From Tanypteryx hageni (taxonomy: Eukaryota; Arthropoda; Insecta; Odonata; Petaluridae), in contig CM054115.1 of assembly GCA_028673005.1 (NCBI GenBank), positions 60,514,907 through 60,578,906 on the forward strand: a stretch of 64,000 nt of DNA, in the 5' to 3' direction. Within the stretch, counting starts at the first letter, position 1, and every line of letters starts with the position of its first letter. The notes beneath the pieces were generated by a model, which worked only from the letters and a program-made list of their open reading frames with translations, ran no database searches and had not been told where the DNA came from. Shown here one piece after another: positions 12,011 to 23,435 of this stretch. A program made the translations under genes and the position numbers.

Positions 12011-13130
12011 AAGGAGACAAAAATCCTATCTCTCAAACAAACTTCCTTTCTTTCTTCTCTTATCCTCTCTCTTTTAGTTTGTACCTCTTCTTCACTCCGC
12101 CGATACCTCCCATCTTGCTTCCGTCTTTCCTTCGTCATGTTACGTCCATAATTCCCGCCATACCCTTTCAACCCTTTATACCGAGTCCATCCTTTATTCG
12201 CTTTGAATTCCCTATTCCCTTTTGCTCTTCTTCCAACTTATTCATCGAAATTTTTATTTTTCCCTCTTCTCTCTCTTCCTCTATCTTTTTTCAAGTAATC
12301 CCTCCTCTATGTTTCTGTTTTAATCTCATTTTTCACTTTCCTATCGTCTATCTTATTCATCTTTCTCTTTTTCCTCTACTTTTCTTTTTCTTTTACCCCC
12401 TTTTCCTCTTTCCTCCTATCTCATTTCTCTCTGTATTCCGTTCTCTCTTCTCTTTCTCCTCTTCTCTCTCCTATCTCCTTTTCTCTCTCTCTACTTTTTC
12501 TCACTTTCTCTCCTTTCTCTGTTTTCCCTTTTACTTTCTCTCCTCACTCTTCCTCGCTTTTGTCTATATTGCTGGCCTTTTTCTCTCGACTCTTTCTTTA
12601 CTTTTCTCCTCTCTTTTCTCTCTACCTTCCGCTCTCTACGCTCTCTCTCTCTCGCCTTACCTCTCTTTTTCTTTCACTTTTCTCTGTTTTCTCCCACTTT
12701 CTCTCATCTGCCTCTGTCTTCATTCCCATTTGTTCTCTTTCTTCTCGCTATCCCTCTTTCCTCTGTCTTTCTTCTTTTCTTCCCTCTCTCTCACTATCTT
12801 TCGTTTCTTCCTCCTAACCCTCATTTTTCCCTGCCTCTCTCTCTCTCTCTTCTTCATACGTTATTGTTCATCCTTCTCTTAATACGTCTCCCACATCCTA
12901 TCTACTTCTACTTCCTATTTTTAACGACTCTCTCCTCTCTTCCTCTTCTCTTCATCACTTACTTACTTCTCTCTGCCTCTTTCTGTCTTCCTCTCTCGAA
13001 ACCCAAACTTCTGTCTCTTTAGCCTCCATCTTTTTCCTCATACCCCTATCATTTCTTTCCCCTCCACCCCCTCTTCCTTCCCTCTCTTCGTATTCCTCCC
13101 TCTTCGATTCCTCATCTTTTTCTTTTCTGC
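12011..13130 (+). repeat. 1.1 kb pyrimidine-rich (CTT/TCTC) tract
   Basis: About 1.1 kb of strongly T/C-biased plus strand with TCTCTC, CTTTTC and TTCCTC words and few purines. It produces long Ser/Phe/Leu open frames (for example 12079-12882) that are compositional. Confidence 0.92.
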
Positions 13131-14190
13131 AGGCTAGCATATGAGGAGATGGATAAGGAACAGGAGAGGGAACTTTTCAGAGCCAATAAATCTCCGTTTA
13201 CGACGCAAGACATTCAAAAGAATCGCCTTCTCCCCCTAACCCCTCAACCCCGCTTTTTTCTACTCCTCCGACAGAACCAACCCTTTCTTTTTTATCAACC
13301 TCCTACCTCCAAACCCCCATTCTTCAACTGGAAAAAAGGGATTTCTCCCCTTCCCTTTCCCCTCTCCCCTCGCCCAAAAACCCGTCTTCTATGGTGATGA
13401 TATCTGTCATCGGTCAACACGTGACCACCTCTCCATTCTCCCTATATTCTTCATGCCCTTATGTGGCTAAGGGATGAGCAGTTTCGAGGGAAAAGAGCGG
13501 CAGAGGGAGAGGGTGCGGGAATCGAAGAACCCTTTTTTTAAGGAAAAAATAAAACAAGAGAATGACGGGGCTCTAATAAAAGATTTCTTTCTTTTTGAAG
13601 CAAGCTCTCACTTTTTCTCCGTTTTATTCTCCATTCTCTGTCTCCCAGACGAGGCATATTTGAGGCACGGTAAGGCTTGCAATCCAAAGTAGTAAAAATG
13701 ATATGGCTCGGAGAACCTTTGGACCGTTTTTTTTGTATAAAAAAGAAAAAGTTCCGCCTTCGGCTGTTTTTTAACGCAGCCATTTATCCTTATCCTGCGA
13801 CGTAAACCATTTTCTCTTTTTTCAAAAGTATTCTCTGTCTTTCTTCGCGCTCGATAACGAATCTCTTTCTTTTTTATTTCCTCGCGATATTCTCCGTATT
13901 CTTCGGTCTTAAAGAAACCGACTTTCTCCTCGTGTCTTTTTTAAGCTCTCTTCTCCGATTCCTCTCTTCGCTTCCGAGTGGATATTTTCTTATTTCTTAT
14001 TTCCTCGCTCTTTTCTTTTTTACGTGCGCTGTTACTGCGTAAAAACTCTTTTTTCAGGATTTGACCTCCCTCCCTTCCCCCTCCTTCCCGCAGGAGTAAA
14101 TGGGATAGAAAAAAACCTTTTCGATTGGTGGAAGAGGTTTCGAAAAAAAAAGCACAAGAGAGAGGTAAATTGGGTTTATTGAGACCAATC
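13131..14190. other. Unassigned sequence
   Basis: Continues the pyrimidine bias with shorter runs. No feature recognised before the palindrome. Confidence 0.5.
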
Positions 14191-14266
14191 ACGTAGGAAT
14201 CTTATATATATTTGACTGCCGAAGCCATTTTACGGAGGTGAAAATTTCCTACCTGAGAATCCGGGA

Positions 14267-14271
<5 letters not shown>

Positions 14272-14340
<69 letters not shown>

Positions 14341-14732
14341 ATGTCAACAAGGTGTTGGGATGAGGAAACCCAGTGAGCACTCACCAATCAGACGACTTCA
14401 GGTTGGCGAGGCCCCGGGGATGTCGAAGCGACACACGTAAAATAACACAAAAACACAGAAACATCACAAACGTAAAACTTTCGGAATTATTCCTTCATCA
14501 GCTACAGAGAGAGAACTCTGTTCTCTCTCTGTAGCTGATGAAGGAATAATTCCGAAAGTTTTACGTTTGTGATGTTTCTGTGTTTTTGTGTTATTTTACG
14601 TGTGTCGCTTCGACATCCCCGGGGCCTCGCCAACCTGAAGTCGTCTGATTGGTGAGTGCTCACTGGGTTTCCTCATCCCAACACCTTGTTGACATCCATA
14701 TATCTATTTTACCTTTCCTTTTCCGTAAGTTG

Positions 14733-14795
<63 letters not shown>
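14272..14795. mobile_element. Perfect palindromic element in (AT)n, candidate Penelope-related (family P1, copy 1)
   Basis: Arms 14334-14515 and 14521-14702 are exact reverse complements (182 bp, no mismatch seen) around the spacer CTCTG. They are flanked by (AT)n at 14272-14338 and 14733-14795. The right arm, reading outward, carries CTGATGA, then a hairpin GGAA-TAA-TTCC, then GAAA, resembling the conserved core of hammerhead ribozymes. The right side continues with CTATTTTACC, TTTCCTTTTCCG and TAAGTTGTTATAT before the AT run, and the same tail follows the second copy at 52.7 kb, so it belongs to the element. There is no coding capacity. Penelope-like elements are known to carry hammerhead motifs and inverted terminal copies, and that is the basis of the assignment. 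A foldback element or retrozyme relative is the alternative. Confidence 0.7.
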
Positions 14796-14796
<1 letters not shown>

Positions 14797-16620
14797 GCCG
14801 TCGGATGGAATTGCAGGAAAAATGGGAATAAATTGATCGCAACTGGTGTTAAAAAAGAAAAAAAGCTACTCCTAATGTCAAAAATCTTGAGCGAGCGTAA
14901 AAATGTTCTAGCTTCTTTGTGAGCTGTTGAGGAGATAAACTTCATTTAACTTCGAAAAAAGTTCACTCGAGATAGCTAATGGCGGTTAAATGCCATTTCC
15001 TTTGTTGTGAGTTGGCATATTATCGCAAGTTTTGTGGCATTACTGTAAAATAATAAGCCATGTCAATTTTGGGGAAAATTTTCCGGTTTTGACAGTTTTA
15101 TGTTTTTAAATTTAAGAAATCGGCGTTATTATTTTAATTTGAGCTGTCCTTACATTTGTTGAATTTAAAAATTTTAAATTCAGCATTATTTATCCTGATT
15201 CGAACAACATTTTGTTTTTACTTTACTTTTAGTCGAAATTGGCAGATATACCGTTTATAAATTTACTGCAGAAGAGTTCGCCATAGAATTATAATTATTT
15301 CCAACAATGATAAACTGCATATAAAATTTTATTTTGTGAAAACATTGCGTCTTTTAAATTAGCGTTCTCGTCATAATTTATTCTGGTACGAATTATGTTT
15401 CGCTTTTGTTTGCCACTCTGGAGTTAATAAGGTCGCAGTGTCAAATTCAACAGTAGGCTTAACTGTTTTCTTCGTCATTTTTTATTTTAAATTGGTTTGC
15501 CACGAGGGGTATGGAACTTAAATTGGTAAAGATCTTCTACACTTGCGATTTCGGATGACATTGTACGATACATCTATTTCCATCGCAACGCAATAAAAGC
15601 AAGTGGTCTTCATTAGAACCATTTCGCATTTCCAAAATCGGCAATACGCAAAAAAAAAAACAACTTTTGAGTGGTAAATCTCTACCACTCGACTACACGG
15701 CACAGCGTCTATCTCATTCTCGTATATCGTTTTATCGCTCAGATTCTACGTAATAATGATTTTAACGCAAAGGCAAGGTATTATTATATGTGAAGAGCTA
15801 ATAAATCTTTCTCTAGCCTTTTATCCCGCCTTTTATATCCCAACTGAAAATCCTTCTAAAAAGAGGAAGTTCGTCGGATAAAACACGCTAAACAATATGG
15901 TAGCTTAAATTTTATTGTGGTGGCCCATCTCTCACGCATCGTGCAAACAATTCCCCGTATTTCATTTCTGCCCGAATAGATATATTAAATTCATGCCCTT
16001 CGATATTTTATGACAAGAAAGAGTCTAGAATGATCACGCATAAAGCGGAAAAGAAGCGTCTGAAAGAAATACTGACGGATATGTTCTGGAGAGAAAGAGA
16101 GATATGCTGAAGGTGAAACGACACTTGGTAGTGGGGAAAAGGTGAGGGAGAGAAAAGGAAAATGCATGGTTTGAAAAGGGAATTGAATATGAAGGGATGA
16201 GTAAGGTGGCGTGCACAAAGGGCCCGTTGGAGAAGAAATGGGAGCAAGGGAATAGATATCGATGATAGAATTCGCTGTGAAGAACGGGCGTATAAGCGAA
16301 TATAAGTTATAATACATGTTAGCACATGAAATGTTTGCCTTATGATTAGATACAAAGGTTTGTAGATTTGTCTCCTAAGTCATTAAAGTGAGATAACGAC
16401 AAATACTACTTAATGTAGTAAACTCATCCCTCGAATTGCATGGTTTTGCATTACTCTTTTTCGGTTTAGCACTGTTGTTAATTTAGAGAGCTCCCTCGTA
16501 TTCCACAGCCATCGATTTCACATTAATGCGGCTTCGGAATTGTTTCCAACCTTTAAAAATCATAAAATGTTTCATTTCGACTCAGAGGTTATAGTCAAGA
16601 ATGAAGGAAGAAATTCTAAA
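14796..16620. other. Unassigned AT-rich sequence
   Basis: Nothing recognised. A minus-strand A-box-like string (TCGAGTGGTAGAG) near 15680-15700 has no B box at a suitable distance, so no tRNA or SINE is called. Confidence 0.5.
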
Positions 16621-16622
16621 TA

Positions 16623-16809
16623 GAGTCAAACCCCGATTTAGCGCTCCCCTATATAGTGCTACCTCCGCATACCACCCATGAATCTTTGTGAACAGAACTT
16701 CAATCTTATGATTACATAGATCAAGCATATGCCTCGATTTACCGCTACCCCCGCTTTAACGCCAATGTCAGTGATGGACAAACGGAGGCGCTAAATCGGG
16801 ATTTGGCTA
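16623..16809. mobile_element. pogo/Tc1-mariner-type MITE, TA target duplication
   Basis: A 187 bp element. The left end GAGTCAAACCCCGATTTAGC and the right end, read inverted as TAGCCAAATCCCGATTTAGC, form TIRs of about 22-25 bp with a few mismatches. TA flanks both sides (16621-16622 and 16810-16811). It has no coding capacity and so depended on a transposase supplied elsewhere. Confidence 0.8.
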
Positions 16810-16811
16810 TA

Positions 16812-18429
16812 CATAACAACAAAATTGTTGCACATTGAACTCAAGACGACTCTCAAATGTAGACTCATGTATTCCTATGGCGAACTTTGCACGGTTTCGC
16901 CTTACACGGTCTTTTCCGGAAAGGCAAGTACCATGCAATGAGGGTTGCATGAACTTACGTATATTTATTATGCAATTTACAAACAAAAAGGCAATAATCG
17001 CAAAATTGTTCGAAAAATCATATAAGCATCACTACATCAAAGCAGTTGATTTATAAAAAATAATCTAGTTCTCTCTACTGCGTTTTGACCATAGAATTTA
17101 TTCTTATACCCAGTTAGATTCTGTCTATAACTTCAATATGTCATTTTGGGATTCAGTAGTATTTACTAGAATGCTGTATAAATCTCAACGCTGCGTGGCC
17201 TCATAGGAACCAATATCCATTCGGACTAGAAAAATTGGTCGTATTGATTTGGTTTTGATTCTATTCGCAGTTTTTCAGGGTTCAAGATTGAGATTCTAAA
17301 AATCCAATGAAAAGAGATTAGCTCGTGAGATTGCATGAAAATTCGAAAAATATTCCATTTCTCCTCGCAGTTTAAGAGAACGGATAATTCGATTTGGATA
17401 TAGAATGAAAATGCGAGATGAAAAGAGATATTTTCACGTCACTTTCACCAACAGGTATTTTGGGAGGATTTAAGACGTCATTCGAATATTATCTCGGATT
17501 ATCTTTCCTTCGATCTGTCCTGTTGCTCGGAAAAAAACAATTGAGTCGATACGCAAATTCCCACAGCGCCCAAAATAAAATAGCCGAAGGTCACGAATGC
17601 ATTAATTTAATCATTCATATGTCAACATAAATTTTGCAATCGTACAAACAGAAGGAGAGAGTTTTTCTCTCGCTAAGTTTAATATGGATGCCATATTGAG
17701 CAAGTTTTGTATTCGTACTGATGGTTTAAACTCCGATTTCAAGTTAAATCTTAGGCTTCCCTTTATTTTTCCTTTTTTAAATTTCTCCTCGGAATAACCT
17801 TCTGTTTGTCGGCAAACTGCTTTTTAGTGCCGAAATGCTAGCAGTAAAAACGCCGTAAAAAAAAACAAATTTTCAAAAAGAGAATTCCTTTTTTTAATGA
17901 CTACCACTTTACAACTCCATCAGATATCTTTGCTTTCTGTTGAGATGACTTTTTAGCAAAGGCATATAAAAGGTCGTTTCACAACTCCATTAAAGTGATC
18001 TTGTTGATTTTTAAATAGCCGTTCAAATGGGAAATAAGATCCTTGGCAGTCTTACAAATATTTACGATGTCTTACGATCTCAAACTTCCATCGCAATGTT
18101 AATTTTATTAATTTCGGAAAGTTTTACATGAATTTATCATTATTAATGATTCTTTCATTCATATTAAGTTTGTTGTGTGGTTCAAATAGCCCACGAGGCA
18201 GTAGAAAATAGATAGTATTGCCATTTAAAGAAAATTGTAATTACATAATTCTATTGATTCCAGCTCAAAACTCTATTTTATAATTTCCGAACTTCTTTCT
18301 CTATGATCGCATGGACCTTTGCGATGTCAAGAGGTACAATATGGAATATAACAGAAAATCGTAATTTAAATTTGATGCGCCGTAATTATATTTCAAGTAT
18401 AATCTTCGTATTTCTGGCGTTCACTTCTC
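16812..18429. other. Unassigned sequence
   Basis: No supported feature. Confidence 0.5.
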
Positions 18430-18690
18430 TAAGTGCCTGCTGACGCACCCAAAATGGCGAGTATTCAAACGGACTCTAGCGAGACAACAAGGAACACGGC
18501 GGCGACGTGGGATGCGTCACAGGTGGCGTGGCTGGGAAGATGCGGTCTGGTGCCAGGTGCAGGCGTCCCGCTCCTTGGTTTACCACTGAGGCAGCTACCG
18601 AGGCGAAAAGGCGAGAGGGAGAGAGGGAGTTTGGCGTGGGAAATAGCGAAACAAAGGGAAGTCAAGAGGGAAACAAGAAACAGTTGAAAT
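18430..18690 (+). other. GC-rich, CpG-containing island, unrecognised
   Basis: Locally GC-richer than its surroundings, with several CpG and GCGG words. It is open in one frame for about 80 codons, including an ATG at about 18454 (ATGGCGAGTATTC). No protein family is recognised and no clear splice-site pair was identified. It could be an exon, a regulatory island or chance; the call is only that composition changes here. Confidence 0.3.
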
Positions 18691-19507
18691 CACAATGAAG
18701 CCAAATTCGAGGGGTTGGGATAGTGATGCGCAATTTAGGACGAGGATTGCAATTTCCTATTACTATTCCCTCTAGATGTAAATCCGCTTTATCAAATATT
18801 GAACAATTTTTTTCGTTGGTTGACATGTAGATATAACGTGAACTGCGGAGTGACAAAACTACGATAGAAATAAATACACCGCAGAAAATTAGCCATTGCT
18901 AAAAAAAAAAATATATATATATATCAATCAGAGTTGATTAGTGGGTATCATAGTTTTCAATTCCCATTCTCTAATATAATATAACCGCTGTGTCTCTGCC
19001 TGCGTCTGCAGCCTCGAGTGACGTCACCTTCCGGCATGAACTCTAATAAACCAAGACGAATTTCGGCGAATCTTTCGCCTAAATACTCGGCGCAAACTCT
19101 TGCAGGTTTTAAGTGGGTAGTCTTCTCCCAGAAAGGCATGGGTTTGACACCAGGACAGTTTTGGTTTTTATGCGTTCTTTGCACGAAGTAAACGCTTATA
19201 GGGGAGGTCGTTTCCGACCGTCCGTCCGCGTGTTAAAACTAGGGAACCGCTGGACATATTTTGATAAAATTTGGTATTGGGGAGTTTTGCTAAAATAGGG
19301 CGAATAATTCTAATTTTGGTTAAAATCGGACAATAATTACGACTACTTTACATAAAGACCTACATGTATTTTACAACGTACCTCGCTTCTCGTGAAATTT
19401 TCATCTGAGCAAAAACTATTGAGAACATTGTGAAATCTCCAAGAACGCATTGGAAACTCTGTGTACTCCGACATGGAGTACACCTTTCCAATCTTGTTAC
19501 ATTTGAC
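18691..19507. other. Unassigned sequence
   Basis: Contains a short (TA)n at about 18910-18923. The string GGGTTTGACACC near 19140 is only loosely B-box-like. No gene supported. Confidence 0.5.
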
Positions 19508-19510
19508 TAA

Positions 19511-19782
19511 AGGTGCGTTTACACTATGCGAGCACAAGCAAACGAACACGAGCGAACGAGCGGTCGTTCGTTCGCTCGTGATCGTGAATGGAGCGTTTAC
19601 ACTAAGCGAGCATTACTGCGATCGAATTCCCTCGCTTGATGATTCGCTGATTTCCGCCCTGCTAGCGAACATCGGCGAGAGCGAATGAACTCGTTCGTTC
19701 GCTCTAAATCACCGTTCACATTACAGCAAATCCATTCGTTCGCTTGTTCTTTCGCTCGTGCTCGCATGATGTAAACGCATCT
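19511..19782. mobile_element. PIF/Harbinger-like MITE with TAA target duplication
   Basis: A 272 bp element. The left end AGGTGCGTTTACACTATGCG and the right end, inverted AGATGCGTTTACATCATGCG, form TIRs extending to about 37 bp (next block AGCACAAGC / AGCACGAGC). TAA flanks both ends (19508-19510, 19783-19785), fitting the TWA target site of PIF/Harbinger elements. The interior repeats a TIR-like word (GCGTTTACACTAAGCGAGCA, about 19593) and is rich in TTCG/CGAA, so the single strand could fold strongly. It has no transposase. Confidence 0.8.
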
Positions 19783-19785
19783 TAA

Positions 19786-20350
19786 CACGTAATCGGCTCG
19801 AATACGATGTGTAGACCTTTATTCTTTAACATTTTAAAATATCTTACAATCGAGAATTTGACTCGAGATTTATACGCTTTCACGCAGAAAGAAATGAAGA
19901 TTCTTATTCTTGCTATCTATCCTGTTGTTTAATTTGTGTTTGCTCATATTTTAAGTTTATATTCCATTTTTTCGATTTGTCGACATTTCAGTTGTTTATC
20001 TCGGATTTTTGCATTGTTAGACTTTAACTTTCAAGTGCATTTGCACTATGCTTACAATGAAAGAAACGCATGAAGAACAATAACCGATTGAAAATTTATG
20101 TGAAAAGTTTCGTGTAAATATAAAACAAATGAAACACGTAGCGAAGAAAAGAAACGATTCCAATGCATTGAAATACTTAAAATTTCAAATAGTAAGATAT
20201 TTCACGCATACACTGAAAATATCAGTTCGTTTTGCAAGTTTTATTATGCAGTTTAAGCAAATTACTGTATTGATAATGTTTGTGATTAATTTATTTCGAT
20301 ATTGACGCGTGGCCGGTGCATTGATTACTTGATATTAAAAAAACCACAGA
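19786..20350. other. Unassigned AT-rich sequence
   Basis: Nothing recognised before the dispersed repeat. Confidence 0.5.
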
Positions 20351-20351
20351 A

Positions 20352-20618
20352 CGTACGATATGCTGTACCATCAGAGATAGTGAACAAAACAATAAATATT
20401 GTGTACCGGCAGTCTAAGTCATGTAGGTGTGTTTTTGGTTATGAAAATGATGTGAGTTATCTAATTATTTTAAGAGGTAATAAAAGTGGTTCAACTAATA
20501 ACACTCTGTGTAACAATTTTTCGTCATAGGAACTATCGCATTGGGTCACTTCACGCAATAGTCTCTAGATGTTTGCAGGAAGTGATGCAACGGGCTCCTA
20601 GTTATAACTTTTGTTTTT
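20352..20618 (+). repeat. Dispersed repeat family R20, copy 1
   Basis: Aligns with 42257-42527 in the same orientation. Shared words include GTGAACAAAACA, ATTGTGTACCGG, GTTCAACTAATAACAC, AGGAACTATCGCATTGGG and ATGTTTGCAGGAAGTG. Small indels separate the copies. No TIRs or protein recognised; it may be the end of a larger transposon. Confidence 0.85.
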
Positions 20619-22054
20619 AGCGAGCAGTGCAACGCCTTATGGGTACGTCTCCTCCGTCCGTCCGCTTGTTTCATCTTCGAATCTACTGAGCGAATGTTTC
20701 TGACGCCATGTAAGCAGATTTCCACTACAGACACGCTACACTGCCTAGATTACAAACTTATCTAAAAAATCTAGTAATAACCCCCACCTTTTTCTTGGGG
20801 TTCAATGGGATAAAAGCGCTAAAAGACATATTCAAGTTCAATATTCAATGAGGCGAATTCGAAGTAAGAACCAATTTCATTAAGATTTTTATTTTCTCCG
20901 ACTAGCGATAATTGGCCCATGATTCAAAACTGTCTAAAACCAAGTTGATTCATTGGTAATAGAGAAATTGGCCTCGAAAATCAGTCTTCCAATTATCCAA
21001 TTATCTTATTAATTAGTCACTACATTTCTGCAGCATAAGGAGAAAATTTTTACATTATTATTGGGCTTTCCCAAAGCTAGTAGGTGGCATCAACCGGACT
21101 CTCGAAACACGAAAAACCTTTTTTGAATATTTCTTGGGAATAAAATAAAATGCGGCGTTTTCCATTTCATACCAGAAATAAAGAATTACGAAAATCTCCT
21201 TGCTTAAAATAATCGCGTCAGGAGAACGGTTTTGAAAAATTGATAAAAAATTTGTCGTCAAATCCAGTAAAAATAATTCTGCATAACTATAGAATAGCGT
21301 AATAGAAATGAAACAAAATAATTTTGCGAAAACAAATGCGGAAATAGTAAGCGATATGAAACTAAGAGAGAGAGAGAGAGAAAGAAATAGAAAAAGGAAA
21401 GACGGAAAAGGGAACAGAGAGAGGAACAAGATGTTTGAAAGTACGCGGTGCCGGCGTTCTTCTTTTTCTTCTCCTTTCTCACTCCCTGGGGATATGCTTG
21501 GGAGATATTCGCGGAAAAGTGAGTTTGCGTGCGGAAAAGGATGGAGATGGGGAATAGAGAGGATAACGTAGAACTGGATCACGTTTTAGGTCGGAGTATT
21601 AAAAAGAAAGGTCACTCTGCCTTTACAGCCCTTGCCAATTCCATTAAAGCCTTATCCAAAAGTTAGGCTCTGTGCGGTCCTATCTCTGGAGTTTTCTTTT
21701 CCGGTCTTACTTCTTTTCATCTGCCTACAGACATTATCTTTGCCCGACAGGAGGACATAGCAGCTCCTTTGGAACGTTTTCTTGCACAATTTCGAGAAGC
21801 GTTTAATTCAACAGCTAGTAAAACTTAGGGCGATTCGTAAAGCATCTGAGAGAGAGAGATATAATGGTTTGCTGGATATAAGCGTAAAATTATTGAACGT
21901 TGACTGAATTTTGAGGGAAAAAATTTTGGAAATTTCACGTAAATTATCGTTTTTACTTTCTCCATATACGAAGTGTAGAGAAAGTATTGTTTTCATGAAA
22001 AAAATCGAATTCGAGATTTCAACGGAAATACATGTTTTAAGGTCCCCTGAACAC
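20619..22054. other. Unassigned sequence
   Basis: Holds short (GA)n around 21364-21381. A minus-strand open frame at 21058-21582 covers CT-rich sequence and is not considered a gene. Confidence 0.5.
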
Positions 22055-22300
22055 GTTTTGACTATTTTCTCGATGATGTCTGTCTGTCTCTGTCTGTCTC
22101 TGTCTGTCTCTGTCTGTCTCTGTCTGTCTCTGTCTGTGATAGATTTTTATGGGCGCTATAACTAAAAAACTATTATTCAGGTCAACGCAAAATTTTATAT
22201 ATATCTGATTAGTTTTTGGTAAAAATCGGTCGACCGGAAGTGGGTGTTTACTCTTGTCACATCCGTTATTTTGAAATATTTGCATTAATATTTGATAAAT
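22055..22300 (+). repeat. (TCTGTC)n microsatellite plus conserved flank
   Basis: About 60 bp of tandem CTGTCTGTCT words (22076-22136), followed by GGGCGCTATAACTAAAAAAC and a moderately AT-rich flank. The layout (TCGTC or similar, then a CTGT run, then a 'calm' flank) recurs at 63.03 kb before another repeat copy. Confidence 0.75.
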
Positions 22301-22469
22301 GTAAAAATGTATTGGAATAAAAGTTGTAGGAAATTTTATTTTCTACAACCTTTGTTTGATACATATTTCCATATAATGCATTGTTTAAGAGATCATTATA
22401 TATCGACGTTTCTTACAGAGGATATAACATAGATATATATAACATATAGGATGATGCTAATGTTCAGCC

Positions 22470-22910
22470 CAAACTACAAGAGCTAGAGAGCTGAAAGTTT
22501 CAGTTTTTGTAGATATAATGGAGAAACCTACAGATAAAATGAGACTTCTTACCTAAGTGACATGGGTTCGACTCCAGAAATTCCGAAAATTGCGTTTTTT
22601 CCCATAAGAAAAGCATTGCGCCATTTTTGTAAATTAATTTTGGGCACTTGCCCGTAAGCTAGAAAAATGAAATTTTCAGTGTTGCTAGACGGCCGCAATA
22701 TCTATTGAGAATTTTTGTTACTTTTGCTTACAATTTCCTGGGTTCGACTCCAGATACCCCGGAATATCTCCCATAAGTTAGCATGGGAAAAAGTTATCCC
22801 AGTGTGTAGACCAATCTAATAGACTTAGGAAGGTGAAATTTTGCAGGTCTATAGAATTTTTCTCATAGCTAATGGAGAATAATATAAAGTATAAAATTCT
22901 TAAAATTGCA
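22470..22910 (+). repeat. Degenerate tandem repeat, period about 170-178 bp, with B-box words
   Basis: Two GGGTTCGACTCCAGA words start about 177 bp apart (near 22564 and 22741). Each is preceded by a segment like CTAGA..TGAAA.TTTCAGT (22480, 22658) and followed by CCCATAAG. A third weaker unit begins near 22800 (GGTGAAATTTTGCAGG). GGTTCGACTCC exactly matches the Pol III B-box consensus, but no A box is placed correctly. Confidence 0.65.
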
Positions 22911-23387
22911 AAGTTTGGGAACTGTATTAATCTATTATTTTTACATAAGGGAAAAACGAAAATCGCTGCTAAGGTGAAATCTTTAGAAATAAAAAAATAT
23001 TTGTAATGATGAAATATCTGTCTGAGAAATGAATGCTTTTTCAAGGTGAGATGATATGCTTGCAGGATGCAAGCACCAACTACTAGTATCTTATATTTTT
23101 AACTGCCACCGCCACGCCACCTACCGAAGACTATTGTTAACAATTTACGCTTAGTTACGTCTTAGTAACGCTCCTTTTTATTTTCTTAATTGTCAACCGG
23201 GAGTAAATATTGACAACGATCCCGGAGCTAACAACATGTAATTTGCCATATAAATATGGAGAAAGTCATGTATTGCCCACATCAGTTTATTATTCGTCAG
23301 TATTACTGCGCAAATTTCTAAAAATCGAAACTATGATTTAAAAATTATTTTCCTTTTAAAGTTGAAAAACATCCAATATACCTCGTG

Positions 23388-23388
<1 letters not shown>
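22911..23388. other. Unassigned sequence
   Basis: Nothing recognised. Confidence 0.5.

Positions 23389-23431
<43 letters not shown>
23389..23431. repeat. (TA)n microsatellite
   Basis: About 40 bp of TA, followed by TTTATTTATATATTTATTTA. Confidence 0.95.

Positions 23432-23435
<4 letters not shown>

Noticed and set aside
12079..12882. 267-codon open frame, Ser/Phe/Leu-rich
   Set aside because: It lies inside a CT-rich tract; residue content follows directly from TCT/TTC/CTT codons and other frames are open there too.
14334..14702. Canonical, active hammerhead ribozyme
   Set aside because: After GAAA no convincing helix III partner ending in U-H was found within the arm, and in a full-palindrome transcript the arms would pair with each other. 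Kept only as a hammerhead-like core.
15660..15705. Second minus-strand tRNA-like element
   Set aside because: Only an A-box-like TCGAGTGGTAGAG string; no B box or T arm follows.
21058..21582. 174-codon minus-strand frame
   Set aside because: Much of it spans a (GA)n/CT-rich region; no recognisable motif.
22076..22136. CRISPR-like direct repeats
   Set aside because: Simple (TCTGTC)n microsatellite with no spacers; nothing else in the window has repeat-spacer structure.
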